Shown here one piece after another: positions 7,638 through 16,843 of a DNA stretch of 64,000 nucleotides. Within the stretch, counting starts at the first letter, position 1; every line of letters begins with the position of its first letter. This DNA comes from Nitratireductor arenosus (GTDB lineage: Bacteria > Pseudomonadota > Alphaproteobacteria > Rhizobiales > Rhizobiaceae): assembly GCF_009742725.1 (NCBI RefSeq), contig NZ_WPHG01000003.1, positions 186,001 to 250,000 of the forward strand, read 5' to 3'. The position numbers and the translations under genes are program-made. The notes below the pieces were generated by a model. That model was not told the origin of the DNA. It worked only from the letters and a program-made list of their open reading frames with translations, and did not search any database.

Positions 7638-8636
7638 TCATCGATCAAAAGTCCCGCCCAGCGCCCGCGCCAGAAGCGCCGGATCGACATTGCCGCCCGA
7701 CAGCACCACCGCGACAGTCTTGCCGGCAATGTCGAGCCCGGGCGAGGCCAGCGCGGCCAGGCCGACCGCGCCGCCCGGCTCCACCACCAGCTTGAGATGC
7801 TCGGCCACCTCCCGCATCGCCGCCAGCGCCGCGTCGTCGTTGACCGTCAGCGCGCCGGCGAGCCGGCCGCGATTGATGGCGAAGGGGATCGCACCGGGCG
7901 CGGCGGTCAGGATCGCATCGCAGACCGAAGCGTGGCCGGGCCGGTTGGCGACGATCTCGCCCGCCGCCAGCGAACTGGCCCAGTCGTCGAAATTCTCCGG
8001 CTCGACCGCCCAGACCCGCGCCTGCGGCGCCGTCGCCTCCAGCGCCAGCGCGATTCCGGCCGTCAACCCACCGCCGCCGCACGGCACCAGAACCATGTCC
8101 AGCCGCGCATTGGCGGCCTTCGCCTGTTCGGCCAGCTCCAGGCCGACTGTGCCCTGGCCGGCGATGATCGCCGGATCGTCGAAGGGCGGCACCAGCACCA
8201 TGCCCTTGTCGACGAAGGGCCGCACCATGGCCATCCGGTCGTCGCGAAACCGGTCGAAGGCGACGATCTCGGCGCCCAGCGCCTTCACATTGCCGGTCTT
8301 GATCGCCGGCGTGTCGGCCGGCATGGCGATCACCGCTCGCATGCCGAAGATTTTTGCTGCCGCGGCCACGCCCTGGGCATGGTTGCCGGACGAAAACGCC
8401 ACCACGCCGCGCGCCCGTTGCGCCTGGTCGAGCTGCGCGATGCGGTTATAGGCGCCGCGCAGCTTGAACGAACCGGTGCGTTGCAGCGTCTCGGCCTTGA
8501 CCAGGATGCGCGCGCCATGGCGGGCGTTGAGCGTCGGCGATTCCAAGAGCGGCGTTTCGAGCGCGACGCCATGCAGCCTGGCGCGCGCGGTGCGAATGTC
8601 GGCGATGCCCGGCAGGGCGGTGTCGGCTGAATTCAT
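7638..8636 (-). CDS. Threonine/serine dehydratase (PLP fold-type II)
   Basis: A 332-residue PLP enzyme that deaminates threonine or serine to 2-oxobutyrate or pyruvate. The PLP lysine is K58 in GSFKLRGA, followed by SSGNHAQG (82-89) and the phosphate-binding loop CGGGGLTAG (186-194). There is no C-terminal ACT domain, so it resembles the catabolic (TdcB-like) or serine-racemase-like branch rather than biosynthetic IlvA. The ATG at 8636 was chosen because GAGGG lies 8 bases upstream; an in-frame TTG at 8663 is the alternative. It is divergent from mbfA, sharing a short intergenic region with the iron box. Confidence 0.88.
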   Translation of the reverse strand: MNSADTALPGIADIRTARARLHGVALETPLLESPTLNARHGARILVKAETLQRTGSFKLRGAYNRIAQLDQAQRARGVVAFSSGNHAQGVAAAAKIFGMRAVIAMPADTPAIKTGNVKALGAEIVAFDRFRDDRMAMVRPFVDKGMVLVPPFDDPAIIAGQGTVGLELAEQAKAANARLDMVLVPCGGGGLTAGIALALEATAPQARVWAVEPENFDDWASSLAAGEIVANRPGHASVCDAILTAAPGAIPFAINRGRLAGALTVNDDAALAAMREVAEHLKLVVEPGGAVGLAALASPGLDIAGKTVAVVLSGGNVDPALLARALGGTFDR

Positions 8637-8745
8637 GACGAGACCCTCGTTGACGGCGGACAATCGTCGTTGGTTTTTCTCGCGCCCGCCAGCGCCAATT
8701 TGTCACCCGGGCAATCGGCGATTGAAACGCGGATCGCGGCGCGTT

Positions 8746-8766
8746 AGTTTGGAATCATTCTAAACT
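8746..8766. promoter_or_regulatory. Iron control element (Irr-type ICE box) before mbfA
   Basis: The 21-bp near-palindrome has arms AGTTTGGAAT and ATTCTAAACT around a central C, with one mismatched pair. It closely resembles the rhizobial ICE core (TTTAGAA..TTCTAAA) bound by Irr. It ends 14 bases before the mbfA ATG, which fits repression of mbfA by Irr under low iron. Confidence 0.8.
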
Positions 8767-8780
8767 GGAACACAGCCCTC

Positions 8781-9764
8781 ATGCTTTCCCGCGTCTTCGG
8801 CCTTGGCCGCCGCTCGTTCGACACGCTTTCGGAACAGGAAATCCTGGCGCTCGCCATCTCCTCGGAGGAAGATGACGCCCGCATTTACCGCGCCTATGGC
8901 GACGGACTGCGCGAAGAGTTCCCGCAATCGGCGAAAATCTTCGACGAGATGGCCGACGAGGAGGACGGCCACCGCGCTGCGTTGATCGACATGCATCGCA
9001 AGCGGTTCGGCGAGCGTATCCCGCTGATCCGGCGCGAGCATGTGCGTGGCTACTACGAGCGCAAGCCCGACTGGCTGGTGCGGCCGCTAGGTGTGGATCA
9101 TGTGCGCCGAATGGCCGAGGAGATGGAACGTCAGGCGCAGCGTTATTATGCAGAGGCCGCCAAGCGCACCACAGATGCCGCCACCCGCAAGCTGCTCGGC
9201 GACCTGGCGGCTGCCGAACAGTCGCACGAGGATCTCGCCCACAAGCTTGGCCTCAAGCACACGCCCGGCGAGGTGCGCGAAGAAGAGCACCAGACCGAGC
9301 GGCGCCAGTTCATCCTCACCTATATCCAGCCGGGGCTGGCCGGGCTGATGGATGGTTCGGTCTCGACGTTGGCGCCGATCTTCGCCGCCGCGTTTGCCAC
9401 CCACGACACCTGGCAGACCTTTCTGGTAGGCCTCGCGGCCTCTGTCGGTGCCGGCATCTCGATGGGCTTCACCGAAGTCGCCTCCGACGACGGGCGGTTG
9501 TCGGGCCGCGGCTCGCCGATCAAGCGCGGGCTCGCCACCGGCATCATGACCACGGTCGGTGGCCTCGGCCACGCGCTGCCCTATCTGATCCCGCATTTTT
9601 CGACCGCCACCGCGGTCGCCATCGCCATCGTGTTCGTCGAATTGTGGGCGATCGCCTGGATCCAGAATCGTTTCATGGATACGCCGTTCTGGCGCGCCTC
9701 GTTCCAGGTCGTGCTCGGCGGCGCGCTGGTGTTTGCCGCCGGCGTTTTGATCGGCAGCGGCTGA
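8781..9764 (+). CDS. mbfA: Membrane-bound ferritin-like protein MbfA (rubrerythrin-VIT1 fusion)
   Basis: A 327-residue fusion. Residues 1-165 form a rubrerythrin/ferritin-like four-helix domain with the di-iron carboxylate pattern (SEEDDARIY, DEEDGHR, EMERQAQRYY, AEQSHEDLAH). Residues 170-327 are a VIT1/CCC1-type transporter domain with about five membrane helices (GLMDGSVSTLAPIF, AASVGAGISMGFTE). In rhizobia MbfA exports iron and protects against iron and peroxide stress under Irr control. The iron control element directly before the ATG supports the same role here. Confidence 0.93.
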   Translation: MLSRVFGLGRRSFDTLSEQEILALAISSEEDDARIYRAYGDGLREEFPQSAKIFDEMADEEDGHRAALIDMHRKRFGERIPLIRREHVRGYYERKPDWLVRPLGVDHVRRMAEEMERQAQRYYAEAAKRTTDAATRKLLGDLAAAEQSHEDLAHKLGLKHTPGEVREEEHQTERRQFILTYIQPGLAGLMDGSVSTLAPIFAAAFATHDTWQTFLVGLAASVGAGISMGFTEVASDDGRLSGRGSPIKRGLATGIMTTVGGLGHALPYLIPHFSTATAVAIAIVFVELWAIAWIQNRFMDTPFWRASFQVVLGGALVFAAGVLIGSG

Positions 9765-9781
9765 GACCGGCCTTGCGGCGT

Positions 9782-10129
9782 TCAGCCGTCATGCCTGGCG
9801 CGGCTGTCAGCCGGGGCTTGGTCGCGTTCGGTCATGCCGTAGTCGCGCACCACGTGCGCGATTCTCAGCCGATAGTCGAAAAAAATGCCGCCGCGCCCGG
9901 CCTGCTGCGCCTGGCGGTGTTCCTCGGTTGTACGCCAGGCCGTCACCGCCTCCTCGTCGCGCCAGAATGACAGGGACAGCACCCGCTCGGGATCGGTCAG
10001 GCTTTGGAACCGTTCGATCGAGATGAAACCATCGAGCCCGTCGAGCGCCGGCCGCAGCCGGGCGGCGATGTCGAGATAGGTCTCGCGCCGGCCGGGCGCC
10101 GGCCGCACCTCGAAGATGACGGCAATCAT
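9782..10129 (-). CDS. Antibiotic biosynthesis monooxygenase (ABM) domain protein
   Basis: A 115-residue single-domain protein of the dimeric alpha+beta barrel superfamily. The start MIAVIFEVRPAPGRRETYLDIA and the central GFISIERFQSLTDPERVLSLSFWRDEEAVTAWR are typical ABM features. Members include small oxygenases of quinones and haem, and many are uncharacterised. Its ATG overlaps the stop of the NIPSNAP-type gene by ATGA, so the two are translationally coupled. The operon start carries an inverted repeat matching one at the nearby arsR-type gene. Confidence 0.85.
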   Translation of the reverse strand: MIAVIFEVRPAPGRRETYLDIAARLRPALDGLDGFISIERFQSLTDPERVLSLSFWRDEEAVTAWRTTEEHRQAQQAGRGGIFFDYRLRIAHVVRDYGMTERDQAPADSRARHDG

Positions 10130-10458
10130 GGTGCGATCCTTTCGCCATGCGGGCCAGAGGCCAGTTTCAAGAACAGCCGATCCTCCTTCAAAATGAAGCG
10201 CTCCTTTCGGGCAAAGGCGTAATTTTCGCGGCCGAGCGGGTCGGCCGCGAGCCGGGCCCTATAAGCCTCATAGGCGGCCAGGCTGTCGACGGCATAGACG
10301 CCATAGGCGGTCGTCGCCGATCCCTCGTGCGGGGCGAAATAGCCGATCAGTTCCGCGCCGCAGCGCGGGATCGCCTGGCCCCAGTTGCGCGCGTACTCCT
10401 CGAAGGCGGCGCGCTTGTGAGGGTCGATTTCGTAACGGATGAAACAGGTGATGCTCAT
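10126..10458 (-). CDS. NIPSNAP-family protein
   Basis: A 110-residue NIPSNAP-type protein, also of the dimeric alpha+beta barrel fold. Diagnostic are the N-terminal CFIRYEIDPHKRAAFEEYARNWG, a central GAELIGYFAPHEG and the C-terminal RKERFILKEDRLFLKLA. The molecular role of bacterial members is unclear. First gene of a two-gene operon with the ABM protein and preceded by a GAGGAG ribosome site. A perfect inverted repeat at 10490-10515 sits in its promoter region and is the likely operator of the ArsR-type regulator encoded at 10841. Confidence 0.85.
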   Translation of the reverse strand: MSITCFIRYEIDPHKRAAFEEYARNWGQAIPRCGAELIGYFAPHEGSATTAYGVYAVDSLAAYEAYRARLAADPLGRENYAFARKERFILKEDRLFLKLASGPHGERIAP

Positions 10459-10489
10459 GGTTGCTCCTCATGTCGGTATTGGCCGAGAT

Positions 10490-10515
10490 CATGCTTCGAC
10501 GACGATCGAAGCATG
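10490..10515. promoter_or_regulatory. Perfect inverted repeat, likely ArsR-type operator (site 1)
   Basis: Arms CATGCTTCGA (10490-10499) and TCGAAGCATG (10506-10515) with a 6-base spacer lie 32 bases upstream of the NIPSNAP start codon. A near-identical arrangement with the same spacer overlaps the arsR-type start at 10819-10843. Confidence 0.75.
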
Positions 10516-10547
10516 GACCGGCGCGATGCGGCTAGGATGACCGGGCG

Positions 10548-10772
10548 TTAGGCGCGGTAAAGCCAGAACGGCGCGCATTCGCGGCGCATATCCGTCTCGG
10601 TCAGGCCGATATCGTCGAGCATGCGTTTATCAAGCCTGGCGAGGTCGAGGCGCTGCAGATGGCGCTGATAACGTCGCCACAGCCGGGTGCCGGCGCGCCG
10701 CACGTGATGCATGAAGCTGGCCGGCAGCCAATCTGACAAGGACGGGGCGAGCATGGTGGTGAAAATATGCAT
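10548..10772 (-). CDS. DUF1127 small basic protein
   Basis: A 74-residue protein whose C-terminal half, LDKRMLDDIGLTETDMRRE, is the DUF1127 signature. Such small arginine-rich proteins are abundant in alphaproteobacteria and have been tied to RNA turnover and phosphate or carbon adaptation. The start MHIFTTML at 10772 has an AGGAG site 7 bases upstream; a longer in-frame ATG at 10814 was rejected because it has no such site. It lies between the NIPSNAP operon and the divergent arsR-type gene, and the operator at 10819-10843 is placed to affect it too. Confidence 0.85.
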   Translation of the reverse strand: MHIFTTMLAPSLSDWLPASFMHHVRRAGTRLWRRYQRHLQRLDLARLDKRMLDDIGLTETDMRRECAPFWLYRA

Positions 10773-10818
10773 GGCGGTCTCCTTTCGATGTCCGGAGACT
10801 AGTGCTTGCTCCACGAGA

Positions 10819-10843
10819 ATGCTTCGATTAGTGTCGAACTATG
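10819..10843. promoter_or_regulatory. Inverted repeat over the arsR-type start (site 2)
   Basis: ATGCTTCGA (10819-10827), a 6-base spacer and TCGAACTATG (10834-10843) match the site at 10490-10515 except for two bases in the right arm. It overlaps the ATG at 10841, as expected for autorepression. Confidence 0.65.
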
Positions 10844-11527
10844 CGTGATGGACCCGACATCGCCCGAATAGCCAGCCTGGTCGGTGATCCGGCCCGCGCC
10901 AACATGCTGATGGCGTTGATGGATGGCGGCGCCCTGACGGCCAGCGAACTGGCGGTCGAGGCCGGCGTCAGCTTGCCGACCGCCAGTTCGCACCTGTCGA
11001 AACTCATGGACGGCGGCCTGCTCGCGCTCGCCAGCCAGGGCCGTCACCGCTACTACAGTCTTTCGGGCACCCAGATCGCGTCGATGCTGGAATCGATCAT
11101 GGGCGTCGCCGCCGCCGTCGGTCCGCGGCGCACCCGACCCGGCCCCAAGGACGAGACCATGAGGGTTGCCCGCGTGTGCTACGACCATCTGGCCGGCGAA
11201 CAGGCCGTCGCCATGCTCGACGGCTTCCTTGCCCGCGACATCCTGGTCGTCGCCGGCGAGATCGTCACGCTCGGCCCGGCTGGGAAGGAGTTCTTTGCCA
11301 CCGCCGGCATAGATATCGCTGCCCTGAGCGGCCGGCGCCGGCCGCTCTGCCGTTCCTGCCTGGACTGGAGCGTGCGCCGCTCGCATCTCGCCGGAGCGCT
11401 CGGTGCGGCGATCCTTGATCATATTATGGATCGCAAATGGGCCCGTCGGCTGCCCGGCAGCCGCGCCGTGCGGTTTACCCCGCCCGGCCGCCTCGCCTTC
11501 GAGGGCGTGTTCTTGCCGCCGCGCTGA
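10841..11527 (+). CDS. ArsR/SmtB-family transcriptional regulator
   Basis: A 228-residue winged-helix repressor, longer than the 100-120 residues of simple ArsR proteins. The DNA-binding domain is residues 6-85 (TASELAVEAGVSLPTASSHLSKLMDGG). The extension carries conserved motifs CYDHLAG (113-119) and PLCRSCLDWS (168-177) plus RRSHLAG, so Cys and His residues could sense a metal, a redox signal or a ligand. No ribosome site is visible before the ATG, and the transcript may be leaderless. Two matching inverted repeats suggest that it represses itself and the NIPSNAP/ABM operon. The signal is unknown. Confidence 0.88.
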   Translation: MRDGPDIARIASLVGDPARANMLMALMDGGALTASELAVEAGVSLPTASSHLSKLMDGGLLALASQGRHRYYSLSGTQIASMLESIMGVAAAVGPRRTRPGPKDETMRVARVCYDHLAGEQAVAMLDGFLARDILVVAGEIVTLGPAGKEFFATAGIDIAALSGRRRPLCRSCLDWSVRRSHLAGALGAAILDHIMDRKWARRLPGSRAVRFTPPGRLAFEGVFLPPR

Positions 11528-11606
11528 CCGGCCTGCCTGGTGCGATTGCCTGACCTTGGAGCATGGGTCTATTGTCGGATACCGACCCGAAAGGCAGGAG
11601 GCGACG

Positions 11607-12236
11607 ATGGCGAGCAGGACGACCGAGGGCGAGGCGATCGATATCGGCTTCGACACCAAGCGCTGCATCCACGCGCGCAATTGCGTGCTCGGCCGTCCCG
11701 ACGTGTTCGAGCCGAACGCGCCCGGCGGCTGGATCCGTCCGCAACGGGCTAGTGTCGAACGCATCGTCCAGGTGGTCGAAACCTGCCCGTCCGGCGCGCT
11801 TACCTACCAGCGCAAGGACGGCGGCGCCCAGGAACAGCCGCCGGCGGTCAATACGATCAGGCTGCGCGAGGACGGACCGCTCGCGCTCCATGCCGACATC
11901 AGGCTCGGCGAGGAGGCGACCTTGCGCGCCGTATTGTGCCGGTGCGGCGCCTCGCAACACAAGCCGTTCTGCGACGGCAGCCACGCCAAGGCGGGTTTCC
12001 GGGCCACGGGAGAACCGGTCGCCAAGGACAGTGCCGCGCTCGAGGCGCGCGACGGTCCGCTGACAGTGACGCCGCAGCAAAATGGCTGTCTCAAGGTCGA
12101 GGGCAATCTGGAGATCGTCTCGGGCACCGGCCGGATGGTCGAACGCACGCAGCGCGCCTTCCTGTGCCGCTGCGGACATTCCGCCAACAAGCCCTGGTGC
12201 GACGGCACCCACAAAAAGATCGGCTTCACCGCCTGA
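11607..12236 (+). CDS. Iron-sulfur protein with one Fer4_19-like and two CDGSH domains
   Basis: A 209-residue fusion. Residues 10-65 look like a divergent [4Fe-4S] mono-cluster domain (Fer4_19/DUF1271) with C20, C26 and C60. Two CDGSH [2Fe-2S] motifs follow: C111, C113, C122, H126 and C187, C189, C198, H202, each in the canonical C-x-C...P-x-C-D-G-(S/T)-H form. The start at 11607 has GGAGG nearby; longer upstream reading overlaps the arsR-type gene. Likely a cytoplasmic electron-transfer or cluster-handling protein. It is on the same strand 79 bases after the ArsR-type gene and could be co-transcribed. Confidence 0.9.
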   Translation: MASRTTEGEAIDIGFDTKRCIHARNCVLGRPDVFEPNAPGGWIRPQRASVERIVQVVETCPSGALTYQRKDGGAQEQPPAVNTIRLREDGPLALHADIRLGEEATLRAVLCRCGASQHKPFCDGSHAKAGFRATGEPVAKDSAALEARDGPLTVTPQQNGCLKVEGNLEIVSGTGRMVERTQRAFLCRCGHSANKPWCDGTHKKIGFTA

Positions 12237-12720
12237 CGGCTGCCGCACGTCCCGCCGGCTCGATGCCCACGTTCGGCCGCAAAGCGGTGTTGCGCCTGCG
12301 CATCACCCGGTGCCGAAAAACATTCCCGTCGCCGGCATTTGTCGATATTCCGCTTTTTGGGCACGATTCGGCCTCTTCGGTGGCCCGATTGCCATGCATC
12401 GACCACATGTGTTGACGTCGGCATTCACCAGGAATTCATGACTTGGCGATAGGCTTGCGACTCATTCGGGAGGGACAACCGAAGGGACGGGAGTCTGAAC
12501 AAAAATGGCGTTCTGGAGTACGATGCTGCGTTGCGCGTCCGCGATCCGCGAATTCCTCGCGCCGCGCTATCGGCCTGAACAGCATTATATGCGCGGGCCG
12601 GGGCCGGCTTGCGCGCGCCGTTTTCCCGCAGGCGGAGATGTCGCCCAGCATTGATGGGTTGCGCATTTGCGTTCAGCCGCTAGTTTTCTCCCATAACGAC
12701 AAAAAATGGGAGAAACACCA
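12237..12720. other. Gene-free stretch before the TRAP transporter
   Basis: Nothing here looks coding: open frames lack a plausible start, family resemblance and ribosome site. A TTGACG (12412-12417) could be a -35 element, without a convincing -10. The stretch presumably holds the TRAP operon promoter. No regulatory protein is encoded next to it. Confidence 0.5.
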
Positions 12721-13743
12721 ATGGGTATGTCCTTCAAATTCGCGTTGTTTCCTGCAATCGCGATGTCGTTCGTGGCCGGCGACGCCTTCGCCGCGACCGA
12801 GTGGAACGTCTCGACTTGGGGAAAGCGCCGCGCCTTCACTGAACATCTGCACAAGATCGCCGAACTCGTCGAGCAGAAGACCAACGGCGAGTTCACCATG
12901 AACATTTCTTATGGCGGCCTGTCGAAGAACCGCGAGAACCTCGACGGCATCTCCGTCGGCGCCTTCGAGATGGCGCAGTTCTGCGCCGGCTATCATCCCG
13001 ACAAGAACCCGACCATCACCGTTCTCGAACTGCCCTTCCTCGGGGTAAACACGTTGGAGGAGGAAGTGGCGGTCTCCCATGCCGTCTACGAGCATGCCGC
13101 CGCGCAGAAGGATCTGGCGCGCTGGAACGCCAAGCTTTTGATGACCTCCCCCATGCCGCAATACAATGTCGTGGGCACCGGGCCGGCGCCGCACGCGCTG
13201 GAGGATTTCCAGGGCAAGCGCATTCGCGCAACCGGGGGCCTCGGCAAGGCGTTTGAGACCGTCGGCGCCACGCCCACTTCCGTCACGGCGACGGAGGCCT
13301 ACAACGCGATGGAAGCTGGCGTGGTCGATTCAGTCGCCTTTGCCCAGCACGCGCATCTGTCGTTCCGCACCATCGATCTTGCCGACTGGTGGACGGCGAA
13401 CCTCAATCCCGGCACGGTGAATTGTCCGATCGTCGTCAACACCGATGCTTATGAGGCACTGTCCGACGAACACCGAGCCGCGCTCGATTCCTCGGTCGAC
13501 GAAGCGATCCAGCACTACCTCGCCAATTACGGCAAGCTCCTGGAAAAATGGGAAACCATCCTGGCCGAGAAGAAAGTCGAAAAAGTCGCCTTCTCGCCCG
13601 AGGAGATTGCCAAGTTCGAGGACAAGGCCGCCACGGGCACCCGAGAGCAGTGGATCAAGGACATGGAAGCCCAGGGCATTCCCGGCCAGGAACTCTATGA
13701 CCTCGTCCAGGCGACGCTGAAGGACATACGCGGCTCCAACTGA
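12721..13743 (+). CDS. TRAP transporter substrate-binding protein (DctP family)
   Basis: A 340-residue periplasmic binding protein. The start at 12721 follows a GGGAGA ribosome site and gives the signal peptide MGMSFKFALFPAIAMSFVAG..AFA, cleaved near residue 24; an in-frame ATG 15 bases upstream would use codons that form the ribosome site. The mature protein has the DctP fold, including the RIRATGGLGKAFETVGATP segment with the family arginine that contacts the substrate carboxylate. It hands substrate to the DctQM membrane subunits encoded next. The substrate cannot be read from sequence; organic acids are usual. Confidence 0.92.
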   Translation: MGMSFKFALFPAIAMSFVAGDAFAATEWNVSTWGKRRAFTEHLHKIAELVEQKTNGEFTMNISYGGLSKNRENLDGISVGAFEMAQFCAGYHPDKNPTITVLELPFLGVNTLEEEVAVSHAVYEHAAAQKDLARWNAKLLMTSPMPQYNVVGTGPAPHALEDFQGKRIRATGGLGKAFETVGATPTSVTATEAYNAMEAGVVDSVAFAQHAHLSFRTIDLADWWTANLNPGTVNCPIVVNTDAYEALSDEHRAALDSSVDEAIQHYLANYGKLLEKWETILAEKKVEKVAFSPEEIAKFEDKAATGTREQWIKDMEAQGIPGQELYDLVQATLKDIRGSN

Positions 13744-13803
13744 CACGGCCGCCGCCTCGCGCGCCATGCGCGCGGGGACCGGCCGCTCTCGGGGAGGAGA
13801 CCC

Positions 13804-14469
13804 ATGTCCGCACAAGCCATCCCGCAAGACGGGTCGCTGCTGTCGCGGCTCGACCTGGCCCTGTTCCGGCTGGAAAAGCTGCTGGCGCTGCTTGCCGGCG
13901 TGACCATCCTGGTCGTCATGCTGATTTCGGTCGCCAATATACTCGGCCGCAAGATCGTCAACGTCCCGGTTCCCGGCTTCGTCGACTGGATGGAACAATC
14001 GGTCCCGCTGATCGCCTTTCTCGGCATCGCCTATTGCCAGCGTCTGGGCGGCCACATCCGCATGGACATTCTCATCGGCAAGTTGCGCGGTCGCGTGCTC
14101 TACGCTGCCGAGTGGATCGGAGTGCTCGCGCTTCTGGCGCTGTCGGCGACGCTGATCTGGGGCTCGTGGCTGCATTTCGATCGCAGCTTCGATATCTCGG
14201 CCCCGTTGTGGAGCCGCGATTCCACCATCGATTTGAGCCTGCCCACCTGGCCGGTCAAGCTGGTCGTACCGGTCATGCTGTTCCTGCTGGCGCTCCGGCT
14301 CGTCCTGCAATTATGGGCCTATGGGCGCGCCTTCGTTGACAACGCGCAAATCCCGGTCGCCGTGCCGCTCATCGAAACGCCGGCCCAGCAGGCCGAACGC
14401 GAGGCCGGCACCGTTTCGGGTCTCGCTGACGACAAGGACGGTGCCGGAAGCGAAGGAACGAGCGCGTGA
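13804..14469 (+). CDS. TRAP transporter small permease (DctQ family)
   Basis: A 221-residue inner-membrane protein with four predicted helices (ALLAGVTILVVMLISVANIL, a helix around IAFLGIAYCQ, one around GVLALLALSATLIWG and one around VVPVMLFLLALRLVLQL). The segment GFVDWMEQSVPLIAF is typical of DctQ. The C-terminal 50 residues are a hydrophilic tail that varies among members. A GGGGAGG site precedes the ATG. It overlaps the large permease by GTGA, so the two are translationally coupled. Confidence 0.9.
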   Translation: MSAQAIPQDGSLLSRLDLALFRLEKLLALLAGVTILVVMLISVANILGRKIVNVPVPGFVDWMEQSVPLIAFLGIAYCQRLGGHIRMDILIGKLRGRVLYAAEWIGVLALLALSATLIWGSWLHFDRSFDISAPLWSRDSTIDLSLPTWPVKLVVPVMLFLLALRLVLQLWAYGRAFVDNAQIPVAVPLIETPAQQAEREAGTVSGLADDKDGAGSEGTSA

Positions 14470-15857
14470 GCCCGATCGAGGTCTCCATCCTTTTATCGCT
14501 ATTGCTGATCGTGCTGGTGCTGATCGGCGTGCGGGTCGCCTTCGCGACCGCTCTGATCGGCCTTTTCGGCCTGTTCCTGATCTTCGCCATAGACAAGGGC
14601 CAAGGCGTGGAACGCGGTTTCATGACAGCGCTCAAGATCGCCGGCCAGGTGCCGCATTCCAAGATGTCGAGCCACGTTCTATCGCTGATTCCGACCTTCA
14701 TCCTGATCGGTTATCTCGCCTATTACGCCGGTCTGACACGGGCGCTGTTCGAGGCGGCCAAGCGCTGGGTCGGCTGGCTGCCGGGCGGGCTCGGTGTGTC
14801 CACCGTGTTCGCCACCGCCGGTTTCGCCGCCGTCTCCGGCGCCTCGGTCGCAACCTCGGCGGTGTTTGCCCGCATCGCCATTCCCGAAATGCTCAAGCTC
14901 GGTTACGACAAGCGTTTCGCCGCCGGCGTGGTGGCGGCCGGCGGCACGCTTGCCTCGCTGATCCCGCCTTCGGCCATCCTCGTGATCTACGCCATCATCA
15001 CCGAAAGCTCGGTCGGCGCCCTGCTTCTAGCCGGGTTCCTGCCCGGCATGGTCTCGGCGCTGATCTATGGCGCGCTGGTCGTCGGTCTCGCCTCGGTGCG
15101 CGACGATCTCGGGCCGCCCGTACGCGGCTTCACCTGGGGCCAGCGCCTGCAGTCGCTGCCCGGCGCATTGCCGATTTTGTTCGTGGTCTTCATCATCATC
15201 TTCTGCATCTACGGCGGCTGGGGCACGCCGACCGAGGCCGGCGCGCTCGGCGCCTTCGTCGTTCTGGTGATGGCGTTGTGGCGCGGCATGCGCTGGCAAC
15301 AGCTCAAGAGTGCGCTTCTGGAATCGGCCAAGCTCACGGCCATGATCTTCACCATGATCTGGGGTGTACTGATCTATGTCCGATATCTGGGTTTCGCCGA
15401 CCTGCCCGGCACCTTCGCCGACTGGATCGCCGGGCTCGAACAGTCGGCCTTCGTGACCTTGCTGATGATTCTGCTGGCTTATGTGGTGCTGGGCATGTTC
15501 ATGGACGCGATCGGCATGCTGATCCTTACCCTGCCGATCGCGTTTCCGGCCGTCATCGCGCTCAATGGCGGCGAGGAGGTGACGGCGGCCGCCTCCGCGC
15601 TCGGCATGTCGGGCACCGAGGTCGCGATCTGGTTCGGCATCATCGTCGTCAAGATGTGCGAACTGTGCCTGATCACGCCGCCGATCGGGCTCAACTGCTA
15701 CGTTGTCGCGGGCGTGGCTTCGGAGCGCCACGCGATTTCGGTCCAGGACGTCTTTCGCGGCGCCTCGCCGTTTTTCGTCGCCGACGTGGTCACGGTCGGG
15801 GTCCTGATCGCCTTTCCCGACATCGTCCTGTGGCTGCCGCGCCTGCTGCTTGGGTAG
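14466..15857 (+). CDS. TRAP transporter large permease (DctM family)
   Basis: A 463-residue inner-membrane protein with about 12 hydrophobic helices, the sodium-coupled translocation subunit. Family features include GFAAVSGASVATSAVFARIAIPEM, the GGTLASLIPPSAILVIYAI stretch, YGGWGTPTEAGALGAF and GMFMDAIGMLILTLPI. The GTG start overlaps the small-permease stop. It is the last gene of the operon and ends 6 bases from the end of the convergent cysteine synthase gene, leaving no room for a separate terminator. Confidence 0.93.
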   Translation: MSPIEVSILLSLLLIVLVLIGVRVAFATALIGLFGLFLIFAIDKGQGVERGFMTALKIAGQVPHSKMSSHVLSLIPTFILIGYLAYYAGLTRALFEAAKRWVGWLPGGLGVSTVFATAGFAAVSGASVATSAVFARIAIPEMLKLGYDKRFAAGVVAAGGTLASLIPPSAILVIYAIITESSVGALLLAGFLPGMVSALIYGALVVGLASVRDDLGPPVRGFTWGQRLQSLPGALPILFVVFIIIFCIYGGWGTPTEAGALGAFVVLVMALWRGMRWQQLKSALLESAKLTAMIFTMIWGVLIYVRYLGFADLPGTFADWIAGLEQSAFVTLLMILLAYVVLGMFMDAIGMLILTLPIAFPAVIALNGGEEVTAAASALGMSGTEVAIWFGIIVVKMCELCLITPPIGLNCYVVAGVASERHAISVQDVFRGASPFFVADVVTVGVLIAFPDIVLWLPRLLLG

Positions 15858-15863
15858 GACGGT

Positions 15864-16835
<972 letters not shown>

Positions 16836-16843
16836 GGTCAACC

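Noticed and set aside
12443-12720. Open frames in the gap before the TRAP transporter
   Set aside because: They are Arg/Ser-rich without ribosome sites and continue into the binding-protein gene out of frame.
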